From assembly GCA_937930165.1 (NCBI GenBank), contig CALGVL010000342.1, positions 1 through 13,822 of the forward strand: DNA of 13,822 nucleotides, written 5' to 3'. Source of the stretch: an uncultured Acetobacteraceae bacterium. Lineage in GTDB: Bacteria; Pseudomonadota; Alphaproteobacteria; Acetobacterales; Acetobacteraceae. The position numbers and the translations under genes were made by a program. Within the stretch, counting starts at the first letter, position 1. Every line of letters begins with the position of its first letter. Positions 1 to 7,411 of the stretch are shown one piece after another. The notes under the pieces were generated by a model. That model was not told where the DNA came from and made no database searches. It saw nothing but the letters and a program-made list of their open reading frames with translations.

Positions 1-431
1 TCCACCAGGTAGATGCAGGGCAGGCGGTTCTGCTGCGCGATCTCCTGCGCCCGGAGATGCTTCTTCACCGTGATGGGGTAGTAGGTGCCACCCTTCACCG
101 TGGCATCATTCGCCACGATGACGCATTCCCGCCCGGAGACGCGGCCGATCCCGGTGATGATGCCGCCCGCCGGAACCTCCCCGCCATACATGCCATAGGC
201 AGCCAGCGGCGAGAGTTCGAGGAAGGGCGCACCGGGGTCGAGCAACCGCTCCACTCGCTCCCGCGGCAGCAATTTGCCGCGGGACAGATGCCGTTGGCGC
301 GACGCCTCCGGGCCGCCCAGCGCCGCCTCGGCTGTACGCTCCGCGAGCTGTGCCAGCAGGTCGCGCATGGTCGCGGCATTGCTGCGGAATTCCACGCCAC
401 GCGTCTCGACTCCGGATTGGATGATGCTCAC
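1..431 (-). CDS. liuB: Methylcrotonoyl-CoA carboxylase beta (carboxyltransferase) subunit, partial, N-terminus only
   Basis: This is the biotin-dependent step of leucine and isovalerate breakdown: the beta subunit transfers CO2 from biotin on the alpha subunit to 3-methylcrotonyl-CoA, giving 3-methylglutaconyl-CoA in the cytoplasm. About 143 residues are present of roughly 535 usual for the family; the rest lies beyond the left edge. Visible family features are the RGKLLPRERVERLLDPG segment (about residues 51-67), the AAYGMYGGEVPAGGIITGIGRVSG stretch split around residue 85, and VIVANDATVKGGTYYP (about 104-119), which build the N-terminal carboxyltransferase half. The start is GTG at 431, whose GTGA overlaps the TGA of the preceding dehydrogenase gene by four bases; GGGAGA lies just upstream. 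The overlap and the order IVD then MCC-beta match liuA-liuB of Pseudomonas. A geranyl-CoA or propionyl-CoA carboxylase beta chain is the alternative, but the neighbouring isovaleryl-CoA dehydrogenase favours MCC. Confidence 0.9.
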   Translation of the reverse strand, partial: MSIIQSGVETRGVEFRSNAATMRDLLAQLAERTAEAALGGPEASRQRHLSRGKLLPRERVERLLDPGAPFLELSPLAAYGMYGGEVPAGGIITGIGRVSGRECVIVANDATVKGGTYYPITVKKHLRAQEIAQQNRLPCIYLV

Positions 432-1603
432 GCCGTCTCCCGGAACAGTTCACGGCCGATCAGCATGCGACGGATCTCGCTGGTGCCGGCACCGATTTCA
501 TAAAGCTTGGCATCCCGCAGAAGCCGGCCCGTGGGTGTTTCGTTGATGTAGCCCATGCCGCCGAGGATCTGGATGGCATCCAACGCGATCCTCGTCGCCG
601 CCTCCGCCGCATAGAGGATGGCGCCCGCCGCATCCTTCCGTGTCGTCTGGCCGCGGTCGCAGGCCCGCGCTACGGCATAGACATAGGCGCGGCAGGCATT
701 CAGCGCCGTGTACATATCGGCGACCTTGCCCTGGATGAGCTGGAACTCGCCGATCGGCTGCCCGAACTGCTTCCGCTCATGGATATAGGGCACCACGATG
801 TCGAGCGCCGCCTGCATGATGCCGAGCGGCCCGGCCGCCAGCACCGCGCGCTCATAGTCCAGGCCGGACATCAGCACCCGCACGCCCTCATTCACCTTGC
901 CGAGGACGTTCTCCGCCGGCACCTCGCAATCCTCGAAGACCAGCTCGCTGGTCGGGCTGCCGCGCATGCCGAGCTTGTCCAGCTTCTGCGCCGGGCGGAA
1001 GCCCTTGAAACCCTTCTCCACGATGAAGGCGGTGATACCGCGCGGCCCGGCATCCGGCTCGGTCTTGGCATAGACCACCAACACCTCGGCATAATGCGCA
1101 TTGGTGATCCAGAGCTTGGTGCCGTTCAGCACATAGCGGTCGCCCTTGCGGTCGGCGCGCAGCCGCATGGAGACGACGTCGCTGCCCGCACCCGGCTCGC
1201 TCATCGCCAGCGCGCCGAGATGCTCGCCGGAAATCAGCTTCGGCAGATAGCGGCGCTTCTGCTCATCCGTGCCGTTGCGGCGGATCTGGTTGACGCATAG
1301 ATTGGAATGCGCGCCATAAGACAGGCCCACCGAGGCGGAGGCACGGCTGACCTCCTCCATGGCCACGCAGTGGGCCAGGTAGCCCATGCCGGTGCCGCCC
1401 CACTCCTCCTCCACCGTGATCCCGTGCAGGCCGAGTGCACCCATCTCCGGCCAGAGATAGCGCGGGAATTCGTCGGTGCGGTCGATCTCGGCGGCGATCG
1501 GCGCGATGCGCGCGGCGGAGAAGTCCCGCACGCTGTCCCGCAGCATGTCGATCTCCTCGCCGAGCCCGAAATCGAGACTCGGAATCTGGCTGTTCGAGGG
1601 CAT
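428..1603 (-). CDS. liuA: Isovaleryl-CoA dehydrogenase
   Basis: A 391-residue FAD-dependent acyl-CoA dehydrogenase, the usual family length, oxidising isovaleryl-CoA to 3-methylcrotonyl-CoA and passing electrons to electron-transfer flavoprotein. The N-terminal helical domain covers about 1-125. The FAD/substrate motif AMSEPGAGSD is at 133-142 and LWITNA at 164-169. The C-terminal helical domain has IHERKQFGQPIGEFQLIQ at 274-291 and the closing IGAGTSEIRRMLIGREL at 370-386. Glu251 in LDYERAVLAAGPLG sits at the helix position that carries the catalytic base in isovaleryl-CoA dehydrogenases; short- and medium-chain enzymes carry theirs near the C-terminus, so this position supports the specific call. 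The ATG at 1603 directly follows the TAG of the upstream ligase gene, with GGGGAGGA a few bases before it as a strong ribosome binding site. Its stop overlaps the next gene by four bases, so translation of the two is probably coupled. Confidence 0.94.
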   Translation of the reverse strand: MPSNSQIPSLDFGLGEEIDMLRDSVRDFSAARIAPIAAEIDRTDEFPRYLWPEMGALGLHGITVEEEWGGTGMGYLAHCVAMEEVSRASASVGLSYGAHSNLCVNQIRRNGTDEQKRRYLPKLISGEHLGALAMSEPGAGSDVVSMRLRADRKGDRYVLNGTKLWITNAHYAEVLVVYAKTEPDAGPRGITAFIVEKGFKGFRPAQKLDKLGMRGSPTSELVFEDCEVPAENVLGKVNEGVRVLMSGLDYERAVLAAGPLGIMQAALDIVVPYIHERKQFGQPIGEFQLIQGKVADMYTALNACRAYVYAVARACDRGQTTRKDAAGAILYAAEAATRIALDAIQILGGMGYINETPTGRLLRDAKLYEIGAGTSEIRRMLIGRELFRETA

Positions 1604-3271
1604 CTAGCTCCTCCCCGTTCCGGGGTCATGGCCCGCAACATTGCCGTCGGCGGCGCGTTTGCCAAGGCTCTGCCGGATCTCCCGCCGAATCACCTTGCCG
1701 GTGGCGGTCATGGGCAGGGATTCCGCGAAATGCACCTCCCGCGGATAGGCGTGGCCGGCAAGGCGGGCGCGGACGAAATCCTGGATCTCCCGCGCCAGCT
1801 CCGGCCCGGGCCGCGCTCCGGCGGCGGGCACGATGACGGCTGCCACGCGCTCGGTCCGCAGCGCATCCGGCACGCCGACCACGGCGGCCATGGCGACGGC
1901 AGGATGGCGCAGCAGGCAATCCTCGATCTCGCCTGGGCCGATGCGGTAGCCGGCTGAGGTGATCACATCGTCATCGCGGCCGACGAAGCGGAAATAGCCT
2001 TCCTCGTCCTGCATGCCCTGGTCGCCGGTCAGCAGCCAGTCTCCAGCGAATTTCGCTGCCGTGGCTTCCGGGTTGTTCCAGTAGCCCAGAAACATCACCG
2101 GATCAGGCCGGCGGATTGCGATGGTACCGAGCGTGCCGGGCGGCAGCGGCGTGCCGCCGGCATCCACCACCGCCACCTCATGCCCCGGCACCGCGCGGCC
2201 CATGCTGCCCGGCCGCACCGGCATGATGGTGGCACAGTTGGAAACGACCAGGTTGCATTCGGTCTGGCCGTAGAATTCGTTGATGGTGCAGCCGAAGGTG
2301 GCGCGGCCCCAGTCCAGCAGTTCCTCACCCAATGTCTCGCCGCCACTACCGATGGAACGCAGCTTGCAACCGAAGCGCTTCGGATCCGGCACGGCGCGCA
2401 GCATCTTCAGCGCCGTCGGCGGCAGGAAGGCATTGCGCACGCCGCATTGCGCCATCAGGTGGAAGGCGAATTCCGGATCGAATTTCGCCATGCGATGCGC
2501 CAGCACCGGGATGCCGTGATGCAGGCTAGGCAGCAACACATCGAACAGCCCGCCGATCCACGCCCAGTCCGCCGGCGTCCAGAACAGGTCGCCGGGCCTC
2601 GGGAACAGGTCCTGCGGCATCTCCACCCCCGGCAGATGCCCGAGCAGCACACGATGCGCATGCAGCGCGCCCTTGGGGCTGCCAGTGGTGCCGGAGGTAT
2701 AGATGATGACCGCCGGATCATCCGCCAAGGTATCCGAAGGCGTGAAGGCATCGCTGGCGCGTGCCATCTCGGCCGGCAGGTCGAGCGCCCCCTCCCCCGG
2801 GCCATCCGTGGCGAAGACTACACGCAGAGCCGGCAGCGCCGGCCGGATGCCTGCCAGCTTGGCAAGCCCTGTCGCATCCGTCACCAGCGCCGCCGCGCCG
2901 GAATCCCGCAGCCGGTATTCCAGCGCCTGCTCGCCGAACAGCTGGAACAGCGGCACAGCAATGGCGCCGAGCTTGTAAATGGCAAGATGCGCCACTGCCG
3001 CCTCCGGCACCTGCGGCAGCAGCACGCCGACGCGATCCCCGCGTGCAATCCCATATGCGCGCAGCGTATTCGCCAGCCGGTTTGTCTGCGCCTTCAATGC
3101 GTCGAAGCTGATGCGCTCCAGCTCGCCATCGGCCCGAAGGTGCAGCAGCGCCAGCCGCCCGCTGCCATCCGCCCAGCGGTCGCAGGCATCCACCCCGATA
3201 TTGAACCGTTCGGGGATGCGCCAGCGGAAGGCGGCGCGGATGGCCTCATAGCTGTCGCCGGGGGGCAGCAT
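1604..3271 (-). CDS. AMP-dependent acyl-CoA synthetase, medium-chain (ACSM)-like
   Basis: A 555-residue adenylate-forming enzyme that activates a carboxylic acid with ATP and CoA, via an acyl-AMP. Core motifs in order: phosphate loop TSGTTGSPKG (192-201), the DLFWTPADWAWIGG segment (228-241) typical of acetyl/medium-chain acyl-CoA synthetases, YGQTE (334-338), TGD (415-417), hinge-region GYRIGPGEIED (441-451), and the C-terminal TATGKVIRRE with the adenylation lysine at 526. All key residues are present, so it should be active. It lies three bases after the LivF-type ATPase gene and ends exactly where the isovaleryl-CoA dehydrogenase gene begins. From that position I infer that it makes the CoA ester used downstream, perhaps isovalerate or another short or branched acid; the sequence does not prove the substrate. 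The ATG at 3271 has no clear Shine-Dalgarno and probably depends on coupling to the preceding gene. Confidence 0.88.
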   Translation of the reverse strand: MLPPGDSYEAIRAAFRWRIPERFNIGVDACDRWADGSGRLALLHLRADGELERISFDALKAQTNRLANTLRAYGIARGDRVGVLLPQVPEAAVAHLAIYKLGAIAVPLFQLFGEQALEYRLRDSGAAALVTDATGLAKLAGIRPALPALRVVFATDGPGEGALDLPAEMARASDAFTPSDTLADDPAVIIYTSGTTGSPKGALHAHRVLLGHLPGVEMPQDLFPRPGDLFWTPADWAWIGGLFDVLLPSLHHGIPVLAHRMAKFDPEFAFHLMAQCGVRNAFLPPTALKMLRAVPDPKRFGCKLRSIGSGGETLGEELLDWGRATFGCTINEFYGQTECNLVVSNCATIMPVRPGSMGRAVPGHEVAVVDAGGTPLPPGTLGTIAIRRPDPVMFLGYWNNPEATAAKFAGDWLLTGDQGMQDEEGYFRFVGRDDDVITSAGYRIGPGEIEDCLLRHPAVAMAAVVGVPDALRTERVAAVIVPAAGARPGPELAREIQDFVRARLAGHAYPREVHFAESLPMTATGKVIRREIRQSLGKRAADGNVAGHDPGTGRS

Positions 3272-3274
3272 GGT

Positions 3275-4123
3275 TCACAGCCAACGCTTGCGGCGCTTGT
3301 AGGATTTCAGGTTACGGAAGCTCTTCCGCTCCGTCCCATGACCGCCGAGATAGAATTCCTTCACATCCTCATTGGCCGAGAGCGCCTCCGCCGTGCCGTC
3401 CAGCACCACCTTCCCCTGCTCCATGACATAGCCATAGGAAGCGACGGAGAGCGCCATGCGGGCATTCTGCTCCACCAGCAGGATGGTGATACCCAGTTCC
3501 TCGTTCAGCCGACGGATGATGCCGAAGACCTCCTTCACCAGCAGCGGCGAGAGGCCCATGGAGGGCTCATCCATCAGGATCAACTTGGGCCGCGCCATCA
3601 GTGCCCGGCCTATCGCCAGCATCTGCTGCTCCCCGCCCGAGAGATAGCCGGCCAGACCCGTGCGTTCCTTCAGCCGGGGGAAGAAAGAATAGACCATTTC
3701 AATGTCGCGCTTCACCTCGCGGTCGGAGCGGGTGAAGGCGCCGAGGCGGAGATTTTCCAGGCAGGTCATGTCGGCGACGATCCGCCGCCCCTCCATCACC
3801 TGGAAGATCCCCTTGCGGACGATGAGATGCGGGTCGATGCCGTTGATCCGCTCGCCACCGAAGAGGATTTCGCCCCGCGTGACCTCGCCCTCCTCGGTCT
3901 TGAGGAGGCCGGAGATGGCCTTCAGCGTGGTGGACTTCCCTGCCCCGTTGGCGCCGAGCAGGGCGACGATCTTTCCCTGCGGCACGCGAAGCGAGAGGCC
4001 GCGCAGCACCAGGATAACGTCGTTGTAGACGACCTCGATGTTGTTCACATCGAGCAGCGCGGGCTGCTCCGCCGGGGTTGCCCCCGGCGGTCCGCCCGCG
4101 ACCGTCTCCAGCGCCGCGCTCAT
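3275..4123 (-). CDS. livF: ABC transporter ATP-binding protein, LivF type
   Basis: One of the two nucleotide-binding subunits of a branched-chain (HAAT-family) ABC importer on the inner face of the membrane. With the start at 4123 the protein has 282 residues: Walker A GANGAGKS (57-64), Q-loop glutamine near 108, signature LSGGEQQ (161-167), Walker B LILMDEP (181-187), then LLVEQNARMAL, in which LivF proteins characteristically have glutamine where most ABC ATPases have the switch histidine. An upstream in-frame start at 4159 would overlap the binding-protein gene by 32 bases and add an unlike N-terminus; ATG 4123 falls four bases after that gene's TAA and is preferred. About 25 residues precede the ABC domain. 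The C-terminus ends in a strongly basic tail, KSYKRRKRWL, beyond the normal LivF end; from memory similar tails occur in ATPases of other transporter clusters with acyl-CoA ligases. Confidence 0.9.
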   Translation of the reverse strand: MSAALETVAGGPPGATPAEQPALLDVNNIEVVYNDVILVLRGLSLRVPQGKIVALLGANGAGKSTTLKAISGLLKTEEGEVTRGEILFGGERINGIDPHLIVRKGIFQVMEGRRIVADMTCLENLRLGAFTRSDREVKRDIEMVYSFFPRLKERTGLAGYLSGGEQQMLAIGRALMARPKLILMDEPSMGLSPLLVKEVFGIIRRLNEELGITILLVEQNARMALSVASYGYVMEQGKVVLDGTAEALSANEDVKEFYLGGHGTERKSFRNLKSYKRRKRWL

Positions 4124-4127
4124 GCTC

Positions 4128-5420
4128 TTACCAGCCCAGCCATTCGCGCTTGCGCTCAAGCTCGATGGTCGTCACCGGCTCCAGCTTCATCGTGCCGGAC
4201 TGCATCAGCTCGGCGACGCTGCCCTGGCTGGTGTCGCCATTCACCCGGGCGCGGTACAGCGCGACGCGCATGGTCCCGCGATGGTCCTCTGCGGTGAAGG
4301 TGGAGGGGTTGCAGACGCCCTCGAAGCCGCGCGGCACCCAGTCCTTGCGGGCATAGAAGCTGTCGCGGATGCGTACTCCGTTCACCTGGCCGCCATTCTG
4401 CGCGGCGGTCTCCATCGCCTCCACCATCAGCATGGCAGCGCAGGCGCCCGCCAGGTAGTGCACCGGACGATAGGCATTGCCCGAGGGATCGGAGACGCGG
4501 CTGATCTGCCGGATCGTTTCCATGCCCGGCGCCTGCTGGCCCCAGACGGTCGCGGTACGCACCGGGAAGACCACGCCATTTGCCGCCGTGCCGGCCGCCT
4601 TCATGGCGTTCTCATCCATACCCCAGACATTGCCGAGGAACTGCACATTCACCCCCGCCGTCTGGCAGGCGCGCAGCACGGAGATGTTCGACCCCGCCGT
4701 ATTGCCGAGATAGGCGTAATTGGCGCCCTGGTTCTTCAGGGTGAGGCACTGCGCCGTATAGTCACCCGGCGTCAGCGCGAAGACGATGGCGGGCAGGACC
4801 TCGAAGCCCAGTTCCCGCGCCATGGCCTCACCGGCTTCCTTGGGCGAGTTCGGATAGGGATGGTTGGCGCCCATATGGACGTATTTCGGCTTCCCCTGCT
4901 GGCCGCGCGCCTTCCAGTCATCCGCCGCCCAGCGCAGCATGGCGCGCAGCGCATCCGAATATGAGGGGCCATAGAAGAAGTTGAAGGGCGCCGCCTCTAC
5001 ACCCTGGCGGCCGGACTTGCCGCCCGCATCGGTCAGCGCGGCGGAATAGGAGGCGGAGATGTAGGGAATGCGGTCACGCGTCACGAAGCGGACCAGCGCC
5101 TCAGTATCCGCCGTGCCCCAGCCCTGGATGGCAACCACGCCCTCGCGGCTCCAGGCCTGGTACTGGCTGACGGCACGCGGCGCCTGATAGCCATAGTCAA
5201 AGCCCAGCACCCGCAGCTGGCGGCCATTGATGCCCTTCCGGGTATTGTTCACCCAGGCCAGCGTATCCGCCACGCCCTGCCCATAGGGCACGCCGACATC
5301 CGAGGTCGCGCCCGAATTGTCCATCAGATGCCCGACCGGGATCGGCTGGGCCTGCGCCGCCAAGGGCAGCCCCAGTGTCGCCGCCACCGCCAGCCTCAGG
5401 AATGTCCGCCGCATCGTCAC
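4128..5420 (-). CDS. ABC transporter periplasmic substrate-binding protein (Peripla_BP_6 / LivK-like)
   Basis: A 430-residue secreted binding protein that would capture the transported solute in the periplasm and deliver it to the LivH/LivM pore. Residues 1-24 are a classical Sec signal peptide: MTMRRTF basic start, hydrophobic AVAATLGLPLA core, cleavage after AQA. The mature part begins QPIPVGHLMDNSGATSDVGVPYGQG, the usual opening of type I leucine-binding-like folds, and continues with GANHPYPNSPKEAGEAMARELGFEV and the ANYAYLGNTAGSNISVLRACQ region. There is no lipobox, so it is soluble. The start is GTG at 5420, about seven bases after GGGAGGA; the in-frame ATG two codons later is less well spaced. 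It is 20 bases from livM and 4 bases from livF. Ligand specificity cannot be read from sequence; the ligase and liu neighbours suggest a carboxylic acid rather than a free amino acid, which is inference. Confidence 0.9.
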   Translation of the reverse strand: MTMRRTFLRLAVAATLGLPLAAQAQPIPVGHLMDNSGATSDVGVPYGQGVADTLAWVNNTRKGINGRQLRVLGFDYGYQAPRAVSQYQAWSREGVVAIQGWGTADTEALVRFVTRDRIPYISASYSAALTDAGGKSGRQGVEAAPFNFFYGPSYSDALRAMLRWAADDWKARGQQGKPKYVHMGANHPYPNSPKEAGEAMARELGFEVLPAIVFALTPGDYTAQCLTLKNQGANYAYLGNTAGSNISVLRACQTAGVNVQFLGNVWGMDENAMKAAGTAANGVVFPVRTATVWGQQAPGMETIRQISRVSDPSGNAYRPVHYLAGACAAMLMVEAMETAAQNGGQVNGVRIRDSFYARKDWVPRGFEGVCNPSTFTAEDHRGTMRVALYRARVNGDTSQGSVAELMQSGTMKLEPVTTIELERKREWLGW

Positions 5421-5440
5421 TGTGTTTCCTCCCGTCTTGT

Positions 5441-6508
5441 TCAGTGCGAATAAGGATAGAGCTTCCAGTATGCCTTGATCAGGCGCCAGCGCCGTGCCAG
5501 CCCATCTGGCTCGAAGATCAGAAACAGGATGATGGTGGCGCCGATCGCCATCTCACGCAGGAAGCTGATATTGGCGCCGATCTTCAGTGCACGGTCCACC
5601 GCGCCTCCGGCCAGCGCATCGGCCCCCGCTTGCACCACCTCCGGCAGCAGCACCATGAAGGCCGCGCCCATCAGGCTGCCCATGACGCTGCCCAGCCCCC
5701 CGATGATGACCATGCCGAGAAACTGGATGGAGTAAAGGATATTGAACGCCTCCACGCTCACGAAGAGCAGGTAATGCGCATAAAGAGCGCCGCCGATGCC
5801 GGCATAGAAGCTGGCAATGCCGAAGCTGAGCGTGCGGTAATAGGCTAGGTTAATACCCATCATCTCCGCGCTGAGATAATGGTCCCGCACCGCCACCAGC
5901 GCCCTGCCGTCGCGCGTCCGCATCAAATTGGCGGCGGCGACGAACATCACGATCACATAAGCGAGGACGACGTAGAAATAGCTCTCCTCCCGGTCCGCCA
6001 CCCAGCCGAACAGGGTGAAGGGCTCGGTGATGCGGCCGGCGACGCCGCCGGTGAACCATTGGGCGCGGGCGAAGAAATCCTCCAGGATGAACTGCGCCGC
6101 GAGCGTCGCGATCGCCAGGTAGAGCCCCTTCAGCCGCGCCGCCGGCAGGCCGAAGATCATGCCCACTGCCGTCGTCATCAGACCGGCGAGCGGGATGCAG
6201 AGCGCCACCGGGATATGCGCGTATTCATGCAGCCAGGCACTGGCGAAAGCGCCGAAGCCGAAGAAAGCCGCATGCCCGATGCTGATCTGCCCGGTGAAGC
6301 CGACCAGGATGTTGAGCCCGAGTGCGGCAATGCCGGTGAAGCCGATGGTGATCAGCAGCCCCAGCTCGTACCGCCCTAACGCCAGGGGTGCCAGGCAGAG
6401 CAGCGCAATGCCGATCCACAGCGCATAGCGGCTGTTCCGCGTCGGGAAGATGGTCATGTCTTCCCGGTAGGTGGCGTGGTACTCGCCGGCGGGGATCATC
6501 GCGGTCAT
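5441..6508 (-). CDS. livM: Branched-chain-type ABC transporter permease, LivM type
   Basis: A 355-residue inner-membrane permease subunit that pairs with LivH to form the translocation pore. Many hydrophobic segments are visible, for example 28-45, 50-70, 100-122, 178-195, 230-250, 260-290 and 320-333. The family motif LGLNILVGFTGQISIGHAAFFGFGAF (in the range 63-88) is clear, and the cytoplasmic coupling segment GRALVAVRDHYLSAEMMGIN is at 201-220. The N-terminus has about 28 polar residues before the first membrane segment, and the C-terminus is basic. The ATG at 6508 lies six bases after the livH stop; a second ATG three codons on is an alternative, and neither has a strong ribosome binding site. 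Gene order in the operon is livG, ligase, livH, livM, binding protein, livF. Confidence 0.92.
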   Translation of the reverse strand: MTAMIPAGEYHATYREDMTIFPTRNSRYALWIGIALLCLAPLALGRYELGLLITIGFTGIAALGLNILVGFTGQISIGHAAFFGFGAFASAWLHEYAHIPVALCIPLAGLMTTAVGMIFGLPAARLKGLYLAIATLAAQFILEDFFARAQWFTGGVAGRITEPFTLFGWVADREESYFYVVLAYVIVMFVAAANLMRTRDGRALVAVRDHYLSAEMMGINLAYYRTLSFGIASFYAGIGGALYAHYLLFVSVEAFNILYSIQFLGMVIIGGLGSVMGSLMGAAFMVLLPEVVQAGADALAGGAVDRALKIGANISFLREMAIGATIILFLIFEPDGLARRWRLIKAYWKLYPYSH

Positions 6509-6514
6509 GGCGCG

Positions 6515-7408
6515 TCACACCCGCTCGATGTTCTTGGTGCCGAACAGCCCATAGGGCTTGATCAGCAGGATCAGGATCAGGGCGTAGAAGGGCGCGATGG
6601 TGTACATGTTGCCCCAGTTCAGCCACTCGGCATCGAGGTACTGCGCCCAGTTCTCCAGCACGCCGACGATCAGCCCGCCCAGCACCGCACCCAGGATGGA
6701 ATCCAGCCCGCCCAGGATCACCGCCGGGAACACCTTGATCCCATAGAAGGACAGCGCCGAGGACACGCCGTTCACCACCCCCACCACCACCCCCGCCACC
6801 GCGGAGACCACGGCGGAGATGGCCCAGGACATGGCGAAGACCTTCGGTACGGAGACACCCAGACTCTGCGCCACCTGCTGGTCGAAGGCGGTCGCCCGCA
6901 TCGCCAGCCCGTGCTTGCTGAAGGTGAAGAACCAGGCGAAGCCCAGCATGATGAGCACGGAGATGCCGAGCGACAGCAGATAGACCGTCTGCACCTGCAG
7001 CCCCAGGACGCTCACCTGGTCCGCGGCGAAGATCGGCGGGAAAGGCTTGGCGAAGACGCCGAAGATCCACTTCATCAGCGCCTGGAAGAAGATGCCCAGG
7101 CCGATGGTGGCCATGATGACGCTGATCACCGGCTCTCCGATCAGCGGCCGCAGCACCACCACCTGGATGATGATGCCGAACAGCGTCATGAAGGCGAGCG
7201 TGAACAGGAATCCTGCCCAGAAGGGCAGTTGCCAGTCGGTCAGCAGCCACCAGCAGACCCAGGCGCCGACCAGCAGGAATTCGCCCTGGGCGAAATTCAC
7301 CACCTGGCTGGCCTTGTAGATCAGCACGAAGCTCATCGCGACCACGCCATAGAGCGCGCCGACGATCAGCCCGTTCAATGTCAGTTGCAGCAGCAACGGC
7401 CAGTCCAT
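6515..7408 (-). CDS. livH: Branched-chain-type ABC transporter permease, LivH type
   Basis: A 297-residue inner-membrane permease, the normal length for LivH. It opens with a short amphipathic stretch followed by LNGLIVGALYGVVAMSFVLIYKASQVVNFAQGEF split across residues 11-44, the hallmark of the subfamily. The coupling segment HGLAMRATAFDQQVAQSLGV (166-185) contacts an ATPase, and ILGGLDSILGAVLGGLIVG (231-249) is the conserved C-terminal membrane hairpin. ATG 7408 is three bases after the stop of the upstream acyl-CoA synthetase gene, with GGAG at suitable spacing in that gene's 3' end. Placing a permease directly behind a CoA ligase gene, with both ATPases at the ends of the set, is a recurring arrangement in proteobacteria and suggests that transport and CoA activation are produced together. 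Confidence 0.93.
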   Translation of the reverse strand: MDWPLLLQLTLNGLIVGALYGVVAMSFVLIYKASQVVNFAQGEFLLVGAWVCWWLLTDWQLPFWAGFLFTLAFMTLFGIIIQVVVLRPLIGEPVISVIMATIGLGIFFQALMKWIFGVFAKPFPPIFAADQVSVLGLQVQTVYLLSLGISVLIMLGFAWFFTFSKHGLAMRATAFDQQVAQSLGVSVPKVFAMSWAISAVVSAVAGVVVGVVNGVSSALSFYGIKVFPAVILGGLDSILGAVLGGLIVGVLENWAQYLDAEWLNWGNMYTIAPFYALILILLIKPYGLFGTKNIERV

Positions 7409-7411
7409 GCC

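Noticed and set aside
2180..4297. 705-codon open frame on the plus strand antisense to the CoA ligase and LivF genes
   Set aside because: His/Gln/Arg-rich sequence with no family resemblance; it mirrors well-supported minus-strand genes and is the expected by-product of GC-rich codon use.
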